From Nemertoderma westbladi (lineage: Eukaryota; Xenacoelomorpha; Nemertodermatida; Nemertodermatidae), in assembly GCA_032718475.1 (NCBI GenBank), contig JAUCBJ010002994.1:1-42102 (forward strand): a DNA stretch of 42,102 bases, read 5' to 3'. The notes under the pieces were generated by a model that did not search any database, was not told the DNA's origin, and was given only the letters and a program-made list of their open reading frames with translations. This document shows positions 11,285-20,900 of the stretch, one piece after another. Every line of letters starts with the position of its first letter. Within the stretch, counting starts at the first letter, position 1. The translations under genes were made by a program, and so were the position numbers.

Positions 11285-11851
11285 CCCAACCAACAGATAG
11301 ACCCCTGTGTCTGAGTCCCAACCAATAGATAGAACCCTGTATCTGAGTCCCAACCAATAGATATACCGCTGTCAGCCTGTGTCTGAGTCCCAACCAATAG
11401 ATAGACCCCTGTGTCTGAGTCCCAACCAATAGATAAACCCCTGTGTCTGATTCCCAACCAATAGATAGAACCCTGTATCTGAGTCCCAACCAATAGATAC
11501 TGTAGACCCCTGTGTCTGAGTCCCAACTAATAGATAGACCCCTGTGTCTAGGTCCCAACCAATATATAGAACCCTGTATCTGAGTCCCAACCAATATATA
11601 GACCCATGGGTCTGAGTCCCAACCAATAGATAGAACCCTGTATCTGAGTCCCAACCAATAGATAGACCCCTGTGTCTGAGTCCCAACCAATAGATAGACC
11701 CATGTGTCTGAGTCCCAACCAATAGATAGACCCTGTATCTGAGTCCCAACCAATAGATAGACCCCTGTGTCTGAGTCCCAACCAATAGATAGACCGCTGT
11801 CAGCCTGTGTCTGAGTCCCAATCAATAGATAGACCCCTGTGTCTTTGTCTG
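11285..11851. repeat. 32-bp tandem repeat, about 17 units
   Basis: Seventeen units built from CCCAACCAATAGATAG followed by ACCCCTGTGTCTGAGT. Two units near 11370 and 11797 carry the same insertion (ccgctgtcagcctg), so they share a recent ancestor. Because 32 is not a multiple of three, the repeat cycles through all three frames. The overlapping minus-strand open frames (11215-11864) are a by-product of few stop codons, not genes. Most units contain the word CCAAT. Confidence 0.95.
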
Positions 11852-12082
11852 GGTCAAGGTTCATACATTTATTAAGAGGTTTCCCACTTCATTTCACAGT
11901 GGGACAAAATGAAACACAAAAAATATTGAATTTGGGAAATTGCAGTATGGTGGCCCATGAGATTCACACAGAAATACATATTAATTTAATTTTTTTTTAA
12001 AAGAAATACATAAAATTTAAAAAATCATAATAAAAAAATTCATAAAAAAGACCATGGACCACTTCGTAGTCACTCATTGTTA
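11852..12082. other. A/T-rich flank of the retrotransposon relic
   Basis: Contains poly-T and A-rich runs (about 11990-12050) and the phrase gtggcccatga. Similar A-rich runs (aaaaattcataaaaaa) and gtggcccatcga phrases occur on the other side of the relic at 13730-13920. The relic may therefore sit inside an older repeat that it interrupts. Confidence 0.4.
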
Positions 12083-13670
12083 GTGAATGAGGGGTCCATG
12101 GTGCCCATAATGGAGGCCGTATTGCCGACCAGGATGGCAATAGCGAGTCTCTGTAGCGAATCTCTGCAGGAGGAAGCGGTGAGATCAGGGTTCCTGGGTA
12201 ACAGAGTGGAGTCTTTCCCCGATCTCCTTCAGGAACTCGGATGTTTCAGGGCTGGGGCGCCCAAGGTCACATAGCGTACCGGGTGGAAGAGGTAGCCCCA
12301 GTCCATGAGTTCCTGGTTCTTGTGGATCTATAGTTTCCGCTTCCTCTGCAGTGCGGCCTCCGGCGGATAGCGTCTGGGCGAGGTGGTTGGGCGCCAGTGG
12401 GCCCGCCACCGTCTTGTCCCACGTGAGGAACCGTCCGCGGCTCCACGGGACCATGGTGACGCCATCTACTCGCTTCCCATCCCCTCTATAGGCTCAAGCG
12501 TAGCGGGGACGCCACAGCTGAAGCTGCACAATGTTATTCAACATTGAGTAGCGCGGAAGTCTGCCGAGGCTCCTTGAGCAGGAAAGACCATGAAGGCCAT
12601 CCGACAGAACATCGTTGCTACACCGGGCACTGATGTGGGTGGGGCTCGGTCAACCTGCACCCAAGACGAGTGCCGACCGAGATCCGGAACTACGAGTCAT
12701 CTTCAGTCGTCTGACGGGGATGGCGTCAAGCCAGCAGCCTGTGGTGGGGTGGTCCAGGGAGTTCAACCTTGCCACCCCAGATGGTAGGAGGGACTCCCTC
12801 AGGGCTGTTAGCCTGGCATTGTGGACAGGGGCCAGGAAGGCCCACAGTTTTGTGGCCGTGAGCGGGAAGGCGGCGGGGACAGGTTGCGTTGCTGATGGTG
12901 GCAGTGGCATCACGGATGGTGGCGGTGGCATGGCAGACAGTGGCGGAAGCATTGCGTGTGGTGTCGCAGCAGGCGAGCCGAGGATCATCGACCATGCAGC
13001 GAGGGCACGGTTGTAGCAGGATGAGGGGGCGTCCACTGGAGACACAGGGAGAGTTGAGAGAGACCAAAGCAGTCAGCCGCGGAAGCCAGAAAGGTGGAAG
13101 GTGCGAGCTGCACAGCTGAGGTCAATCCAAGACCCCCGCAACGCACAGGCAGACACGATTGATCCCACACGGAGTCGTCCAGATTGGTGTTGGAGTTCTC
13201 CTGCAGGGTGCTCCGCTGGATGAAATCGTACTCTTCAAGCAGCCCTGGGAAGTCGAAACACGGAGCCATTCGGAGGAAGTATGATAGTCGCGGGATGGTA
13301 TCGCAGGAGGAAGAAGGCGTGATGGAAGTCGAGGAGAGGTAGTCAGGAGACAGGAGTCCGGAGGTCCGCGAGTTTGTTATCGAGGCAGGAGACGATGGCG
13401 TTGTCTCCTACTGGTGCGCCGAGGATCTTCATTCAGGTCTTCTAGTGGACGTACCTTAATTCCCTCGCAGACATCGTCAAACCCGCGTAGGATGGATAAA
13501 CTTGACTCCGGAGATTCCTCCCCAAGAAAGAAGAGTTCCGACTTGGAGTGGTTGGTCCGTAGTACGCAACGACCTTTTTCGAGGATGACGGACCGGAGGT
13601 CGTCCACCACCACCCAGTTGTGGTCAGCGAGATTCCCGTCGTCCAGGTACCAAACGTTAAACCTCATAAT
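12083..13670 (-). pseudogene. Decayed non-LTR retrotransposon polyprotein, C-terminal part
   Basis: Fragments of one protein can be read along the minus strand in changing frames. The N-terminal piece (13377-13667) begins with WYLDDGN, the Y-x-D-D catalytic box of a reverse transcriptase (motif C). It continues with an N-H-S-K-S-E-L-F-F-L-G stretch typical of the same region. The next piece (12985-13269) has LPVRCGGLGLTSA and SAADCFG, as in the thumb of LINE-type polymerases. The last piece (12185-12454) reads VPWSRGRFLTWDKTV and ends FLKEIGERL, matching the usual C-terminal domain. A short further match extends to about 12083. Internal stops and frameshifts make it non-functional. The sequence stops abruptly 5' of motif C, as expected for 5' truncation during insertion. 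I cannot assign the clade. A P-D...W-D pattern in the C-terminal part might be a restriction-like endonuclease. Plus-strand open frames across this interval are shadows. Confidence 0.8.
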
Positions 13671-14537
13671 AATAATAAATTGAAGTAAATAATAAAGAGA
13701 CCAATATCCCGCAGTTTTTAAAAAGATATAAATAATAAAAAAAAATAAAATAAATAAAAATATGTATAATTAAAAAAAATTCATAAAAAAAATTTGTAAA
13801 AAAATTTTAACTGGTAAAAGAAAATGCTGTTTGTTGATGGCCCATCAGTATCAATCCATAGAAATGTATATCATCTTACCAGCCCATCAGAATCACTTCC
13901 AATTTCCTTGTGGCCCATCGATATCAAACGATATCAATTTGATAAATCGAACAATAGGTTGATTGAATGATGAGATGGAAGAGGAAGCGAAGGATGGGAA
14001 CAGATCATCACAAACTCAACCAACTAGCTACTGAGGTTGGCTACTGACCATTAACTACTGAGGGTGGCGCATCAGACCTGAAGGAAGCAGCACCAAGACC
14101 CTCGAAGCTCGGTCAGATCGCAAGATAGTGATTGGAGGGTACAGCAGATAATGGGATGGAGGAAGAACCGCCGGGATATCGCCAACAGTTGGTAAATCCG
14201 ATGAGATATTGGATTAAATCCGGGTCGGACAGCGAGCGGGCAGCCGTTAGACAAACAGGCAGTTGATAGGCAGTCAAACTGATTATTATTATGTATATGA
14301 TATTATATATATTATATATATGATTATATATATGATATTTTATACCATTTTATTATATTTAATTTTAATCTATTCTATTATTTTTTATTATATTTTTTTT
14401 TATGAATTTTTTTATTATTTTTTTAAATTTTTATGTATTACTTTTAAAAATAATTTAATTTAATATGTACAGTATTTATGTGCGATGCTCATGGGCCACC
14501 ATACTACACTACAGTATACCCCACAGGCCTTGCCTTG
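13671..14537. other. Intergenic, A+T-rich at both ends, no gene seen
   Basis: 13680-13830 and 14280-14470 are A/T low-complexity sequence. The middle (about 13975-14270) is more balanced, with 'tactgaggttggctactgacc'-like short repetition near 14030-14060, but has no recognisable domain. Confidence 0.5.
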
Positions 14538-14562
14538 CCCCCCCCCCCCCCCCCCCCCCCCC
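14538..14562. repeat. Poly-C tract (25 C)
   Basis: A homopolymer of 25 C lies eight bases from the target duplication of the LTR element. A comparable run of 24 C is at 32319-32342. The exact length is uncertain because homopolymers are prone to sequencing error. Confidence 0.9.
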
Positions 14563-14569
14563 TTGGAGC

Positions 14570-14574
14570 GCAGG
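14570..14574. repeat. Target-site duplication (left), GCAGG
   Basis: Five bases directly before the TG of the 5' LTR, repeated exactly after the CA of the 3' LTR at 26813-26817. Five-base duplications are usual for BEL/Pao elements. Confidence 0.93.
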
Positions 14575-15748
14575 TGTAAAAGCTTTTGCGTCATTAACCG
14601 GTTATTTTCCCTTAAAGTACTCTGTAGTTGGTTTGACAGGCATAAAAAGGCCGTGTCCTTGCTGTACTGGTGTTTTAGAGGACATAAAAGTCATTTCTTC
14701 TGTATTTGTACTGTATTTGTAATTTAGAGGACATAATCCGCAATCTCGTGACGCGATAAGCTGGATACTCTTGAAAACAGTGTCGCTACCATGACGACGG
14801 CTAACAGCTGATATTGCCACGTCGACGTTTCTTTGTTTCTTTGTTCTCTCGTTGTTCGGTTGACCAATCAGAGCGTTTTTTGTCTCTGTGTTGGAGGTGT
14901 GTACAGAACTCAGTAGTTCAGTGTTGTTTTTGCTCAGAGCCTAAGAACATCGGCTTTTAGCACCTCCGTGTATCAGCGTTCTTTAGCTTTACATTAGTAG
15001 GCTTAATTATAGAACGTATATCTGTTATCAACCTATTTACTCCATACAATCTAACCAAACTAATTATATGCAATTCATATCTTACATTACTGCTTTTGCT
15101 GTTGGTTATTCGTTATATTTGTTGATGAATTATTATATCGGAATACTGATCAATAGTCAGACACCCCACCTTCTTGATATACTAAAGGTTAGAGAGACCG
15201 GTTACAGATAAACGATTGCGACCTATGTTGAGTGGTTTGAAGTGAATCTAATGCTATTTCATATGCCCAACATAAATTGTCTGTTGCTCTCTTTATACGT
15301 GACTAAATTTAGTGAAGGTCGGCAGATTAGTGTGCAGTATTGTGCAGCATTGTGTATGATTGTAACTGATAACAAAGCATCTCCTAAAGAATGCGCCATA
15401 TACGTTAATCTATAGCCTTTTCGTTGTGACTAGTTTAAGTCATAACTCTGTTTACATATTTAGAGCGCCACGTCCTAAAGGAACTGTTAATATTTCCCGA
15501 AAGTGAATAATATTTGTCAGAGATTATATATTACGATCAGTCGAATAATACAGTAGGCTTACACCATCAATCATTAAGCTCTGAACTCAGTCTCCCGGGT
15601 ATATCCAACGGGTGAATGATTGCGCATAGACTGGCTTCGGCTAATGTAGTGTGTCAAATACTCGTCATAAAGCTAAAGAATATATACCATCTAAAAGACA
15701 TTCTAATTTTGGCAGGTTAAACTGTCAAAGGTCTTCAAAGCGCAAACA
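14575..15748 (+). repeat. 5' long terminal repeat
   Basis: Begins TGTAAAAGC and ends GCGCAAACA, giving the standard TG...CA termini. It matches 25639-26812 along its whole length. I counted five substitutions and no indels. It contains a TATA-like word (ATAAAAAG, about 14642) and a CCAAT box in GACCAATCAGAGCG near 14862. These are candidates for the element's own promoter. I saw no canonical AATAAA. The 72-codon minus-strand frame here and in the other LTR is incidental. Confidence 0.96.
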
Positions 15749-16034
15749 ATAACAGATATACGCTTCTGGATTGCGGTGTAAGCAATCTAGTCGAAAGTAC
15801 CGGTCGACCGGTAACCAGTAGGCCTGACTGCCTGATCATCCGAACCGGTACTTACAGTACTAGTACAGGTACAGCAGTATTATTCGATTTGATTATTATA
15901 TGCCGGTAGGTCTTAATAATTAATCGGGGACGCCTGGTTTTTATTGGGATTTTACTTAGGCCTATTTCTGTCAGTTTTATTTATTTGTAGGCCAGTATTG
16001 AGCAGAAGGCGTGCAAGCCTGCTCAGATTGTACA

Positions 16035-16612
16035 GATAATTTGTAGGCTTGACTGTTGGCTAACTGCTGATTAGGTCTGAACGGATTACAGTGCATGTAG
16101 AGTGTATGTCCGATAAAGAACGGTTAGGAAGTAGGGGCAGCCATCGCTGTAAGGTAAACCCCCATCTAAAGAATAAGTCGTACTACTGGGTTAGAACGCA
16201 TACTACTTAACCATTTCGGAGTCTGCATGTCCTGTGGTTTATTTAGGCTTGATAGGAGTCTGCCAGCGTTTGGTCTGTACTTTGTTTGTGTAGTCTGTAC
16301 GGGTAGCGTATAATTTTATTTAGATAATTTGTAGGCTGGATAGTTGTCTGGCTGTTGTTGGGTTTGAGGAAATTTCGGTGTGTGTAGAGCATCTGTCCGA
16401 TAAAGTGCTAAGTTAGGAAAGTAGGGGCTTCAAGTGCTGTGAGGTAAACCCCCTGTGAAAGAATAAGTCGTACTACTTGGTTAGAACGCATACTAACTAA
16501 TCATTTTGGAGTCTGCATATACCGTAGTTTGTTTAGGCTTGATAGTAGTCGGTCAGTATTTGGTCTGCATTTTGTTTGAGTAGTTTGTACGCGTAGCGTA
16601 ATATTTATTATT
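16035..16612. repeat. Leader tandem duplication, two 288-bp copies
   Basis: 'gataatttgtaggct' begins both copies, at 16035 and 16323. Both copies then carry 'tgtccgataaag', 'ggtaaaccccc', 'gaataagtcgtactact', 'ggttagaacgcatacta' and 'ggagtctgcat' in the same order. The copies have diverged clearly more than the LTRs, so the duplication is older than this insertion and is part of the family. Confidence 0.88.
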
Positions 16613-17561
16613 CAGAGTTTATGCTATTATTCGCAACATTCATATCCCCAAGTTTATTCCTACAGTAATTGTGTTTGTTATATATACCGTTATAGTTAAA
16701 CTAACCCCGGTACTACATCAGGGCTGCTCGGCGTAGGTAAAGACTGGTGATTTTGTGCACCGGTCACTCCAGCAGATGCCGTGGTTCTTTTAGCTGTTCA
16801 AGTATTTTAACTACTAATTATTTGTTATACAAGTACTTGTACCTAATTTAGGGTTTAGTGTACAGTGCTTTCCGAAAGCAATTAGTGTGTAGGCAGTGTA
16901 TTTGTGTTGTAAAGTGGTTAATAGGCACGTTGGTTCTGGTAGACCGCGGTAATTAACTTCTAGGTAGGGACACTCCGTGATACATAACGTAGTACCTATA
17001 GCGATACGGTTATAGGTCGTCAGGCGGTGGTATTTTCCTATCTAGACAGCGCAGTATATTTACTACTACTTATTATTTTCAAATACCGTAGTAACCTGTC
17101 CGTTGTAATAACCAGATATTCTAACCCTTTGTTAGGCTGGTTTGTAGATTCCCTGTAAAATTACCCTAAAAATTTGTATTTGTGTATTTGTAATTAAATT
17201 TTTGTGTTTATTTAGAGATTGTAATCTCAACCCGAATTGTACGTAATTTGTAGTATAAGTAACTTAGGTAAATTAGAATTATTTGTTTTAGTGTCTAACA
17301 AGTAGCACTCCACTGAGAGCGCACAGCTTATGTGTAGTGACTTCCCCAGAAATAATAACATTTATTTCAATATTGACAAAACCCATTAAACGGGTATATA
17401 TATATTATAAATCAACTCAAACGATTTATAAATAGTAGGCCTGCCATATAACAATTAGGTCTCAATATCAGTTGGACTACTGCTCAAATAACGGTAACAA
17501 AGTAAGTAAAGTAACCAAGTAACCCTAAAATTCAGAAATTCAATTATTCAAAATAATTGAT

Positions 17562-17800
17562 ATACCGGTATTTACGATAGGCCTATTATCTTTATTTCTA
17601 TAAATTTAGGCTGAAATTATACCGGTACGTGTAATTAATTCTAGTCCAGAATTATATATACTACAAACTGTAAGCTGTATACCGGTATTCCCGATAGGCC
17701 TATTATATATTTATATATATTTGTGCTAAAATTATATACCGGTTTCTGTGAAAACCTAGTCTGTAATAATACTTATATATACTATAAGCATACCGGTATT
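17562..17800. repeat. Leader tandem repeat of about 117 bp, 2.2 copies
   Basis: ATACCGGTATT at 17562, 17679 and 17790 starts successive copies. The first two share 'cgataggcctattat', a second ATACCGG in mid-unit, and an 'atatatactac' or 'atatatactat' stretch near the end. It ends about 140 bp before the gag start codon. Confidence 0.8.
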
Positions 17801-17936
17801 CTAATATATTATATATATATCACGCTCCACTGAGTAGCAGTATCGGTAATTAATTATTAGGCTAACAGTGATACTGACTTACTAGACTTGCTTTAACTGT
17901 ATTTATAGCCGTAGGCATTCAACTGTGTAAACAAAC

Positions 17937-20900
17937 ATGTCTGACACGACCCAATCACTGTCGGATAGTCTCTTAGATAGTGTTAGAATGACTGTTAGAC
18001 AGTGTCTTAAAAAGATCAGTGACCCAGATCCAAGTATAGAACATCCTAGATCCAAGTCTAAGTCACCTCCTGCTGTAAGAAAGGCCATCCCTACTGTAGT
18101 AATCTCAGACCCTAGGCTAGTCCAACATCGTAGGTCTATCATCGGCACTCGGGCCCAAGTCAAGCAGGATCAAGAAGCAGCTGTCAAACAGCAGCAACAT
18201 CCTAGCCAAGAACCTAGTTTTCAGCGGCCCGATAGCTCCAGTAGTTCGGATACTGATGAGCGGACGCCCGAACGCGGAGCGAAGATGGTGGATAAGGTTT
18301 ATGATGAGCGGCCAACCTATGAAGAATCAACCGACGCCACTTCTTCTCAAGAAGAAAGCGAAGTGACAGCAGAGAAACCGCATAAGAGGGATGCTATTGA
18401 CATCTATCTGTCAGACTATCAACGCTTTGTAGGAGATGAAGAGTTGAGGAGAAGGCTGGAGGGGCTTAGCCCTAATAGTGAAGGAACCAAGCTTGTGTTG
18501 GATGCCATCGATGCGGAAATGTTAGCGGCAAACCAGGCTAAATTTGATGAACAACTCCGCATCACACGAGTCCAAGAAGAACAAGTCAAGAAAAAACGTA
18601 TAGAAGACAGAAAGAAAGCAGCAGTAGCAGCTGCCGAAGCGGAAAGGAAAGCAGCCGAAGAGGAAAGTAAAGCTGATGAAATGGAAAGGAAAGCGGCAGC
18701 GACAGCGGCAGCGGCAGAGGCAGAAGCGAAAAGAAAGGCAGCAGAAATGAAAAGAAAGGCGGACGTGGCAGTGGCAGAAGCAGAACGTAGAGCGGCGGAA
18801 GAAATCACCCAATTAGAATTGGAAAACATTCAGGAGAATCAAGACTGCATAAATAAACAGTTAACAGCTAGTAATATGCAGATGATGAATCGATCTACTC
18901 CCAAAAGACAGGGATATACATCATCTGAGGAAGGCGATACCACCGATACTGAAGGCAAAGGAAATAGATCTCGTCTAAGCAGACGTAAAAGAACATTCCA
19001 CCGTCAGAAATTGCCTGATTTGCCTCCAGCTGTTAGAAGGCAACTAAATAACACCAACTTAGGTAGTACAGAACCCACAGACCAAATAATTACAATAGAA
19101 AGACTCCCTACTATAGTAGATGAGCCTGAAATAATTAGGCCTGTTCTTGAAATCACCCCTCCGGTGATAGAGACACCTGTACTCCCTGAACCTACCTCTC
19201 AATTCCCTTTGCACAGCACTAAGCTACCTGTGCCCAGCAGAACAGCCCATGAGACAGTTCAGGTCCTGGACTCCGAGCGAAATATTCATGATTTGTCGCC
19301 CGTTGTCCCTCGTCCGCCCGCTACAACGTTGGCGACTCCCGCTTCGGCGGTCGAATGGGTGGACGAGAGATGGCGGGGGATGGATCTCCTGCTCGGGCAG
19401 ATGCAGGAGACTGTTCAGCAATTCAAAGGCACAGTAAGGGAAAGTAGGCTAGAGTTGCAAGAAGTGCAGCAAAGTATCGCGCTAGAACGCGATAAATTAG
19501 TAAATACACAAAGGGGTATACCACCACCCCCTGTAACAATGTGTCAACCTGTTAGGTCTGAAGTATCTCATGCGCAAGGTGTGGAGCCTACACGCATCTA
19601 TACTGCTAGCGAAGTAGAAACTCCTATAGTGAACCCTATTAAGGGTAATTATAGACCTGTTGATAATGATATTCCCTATAGACCTGATCATAATCCGAGA
19701 AATTTATATACCGATAACTCGATATTAAATAACACGATGGCCCAAGAAAGTTTTACGCGTCAAATGGCTAGAACCGAAGCCCGGCAAGCGGTAAAGGTGG
19801 GAGAGATCGTCAAGTTCAATGGAGATGAGATGAAATGGTTACCTTTTAATGAATATTACAAGGATAACATACAGAACTCTGTGCTATCTAATGGAGAGAA
19901 ACTTAGATTCCTCATCGAGTGCTTGGAAGGATCTCCCAAGTTAATGGCGTTAAAGTTTATTGGACATCCAGACGGATTAAGACAAGTTTGGGATACACTA
20001 AACATCAGGTATGGTAATAGGAATAACATAGCTGGGTATTTATATGCAAAGTTGGTAGCGCCCCGAAAGTTTATGAGCAGCGGGATTATAGAGTTTTCCG
20101 ATGAGATTCAGGAGATCTGCAGACAATTAGATTGGCTAGGTAAGTCTCATGAGTATCAGAGTGCTATGGTTATTAGAGCAGTGGCTTCTACTTTACCGAA
20201 GGGTGGAGTAGGTACACGCTGGGATAAGAAAGTGTTATATATGATGGAACAACAACGACGAGACCCTACCATGGCTGATCTCATGTCATTCTTAGATGGA
20301 GAAGTGAAATTACAGCTCCTAAGGCAGTCCAGAGAGAAGACACTGGAAAACAAGGTAAGTGAGAAACCCGTTTCTAGGAGAAGGGTAACACCAGTGTGTT
20401 ATACAGACGACGGCGAAAGCCAGACTTCTCAAGGAGAGGATAGCGGGAAAGACACTGAAAGATCTTATTATGTCAATAAAACGCCTAAAGACCAGGTAAG
20501 TAAATTCAAGTCTCGAACCAATGACAGGAGAGAACAGGTAAGAAAAACTCCTCCTACGTCTCCCAAGAGAATTCAGGTGAGAAAGCCCGAGGAAAGAACG
20601 AACGTGCACCACACAGCACATGTTAAAGTAAGTAACATCAAACCCAAATGTGTGCTGTGCGACGGGCCCCACCGCTTGAATATGTGCGATGAATTCTTAA
20701 AGAAATCATTAAAAGAGAGACGGGAAGTCATGTGGGATAAGCGGTTGTGTTATAATTGCCTCAGACGAGGACACCAACGGCGAACCTGTTACTCCGATGC
20801 AAGGTGTGCAAAGTGCGGTGCGAAACATCATATCTTGTTGCACACTGAATTCGAGCGAAATAGTCCGAGTCAGGTGAGTGATTCCGAACTACATGTCCAA

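Larger units (their letters stand above)
15749..17936 (+). other. Long untranslated leader of the LTR element
   Basis: About 2.2 kb separates the 5' LTR from the gag start, with no open frame of note. A primer-binding site is not clear. The nearest TGG after the LTR starts 19 bases in (TGGATTGCGGTGTAAGC, 15767), which is later than usual. The leader contains a perfect 16-base palindrome (15798-15813) and two separate tandem duplications (16035-16612 and 17562-17800). Its 3' part is rich in ATACCGGTATT. Packaging and dimerisation signals normally lie in this part of LTR elements, but none can be assigned from sequence alone. Confidence 0.75.

Noticed and set aside
11215-11864. Four overlapping minus-strand frames of 77-197 codons
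   Set aside because: They are products of the 32-bp repeat, which cycles through three frames. They have no non-repeat content beyond a few residues.
12077-13683. Plus-strand open frames of 60-133 codons
   Set aside because: They are antisense to the retrotransposon relic, whose protein matches are all on the minus strand.
14602-14820. 72-codon minus-strand frame, repeated at 25666-25884
   Set aside because: It lies inside the LTRs and is duplicated only because the LTR is. There is no domain.
15767-15783. Primer-binding site of the LTR element (TGGATTGCGGTGTAAGC)
   Set aside because: It starts 19 bases after the LTR, later than usual, and I cannot match it to a tRNA end with confidence. 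It is mentioned only as a candidate.
18419-18829. 136-codon serine/alanine-rich minus-strand frame
   Set aside because: It is antisense to the alanine/glutamate/lysine-rich coiled-coil of the gag frame.
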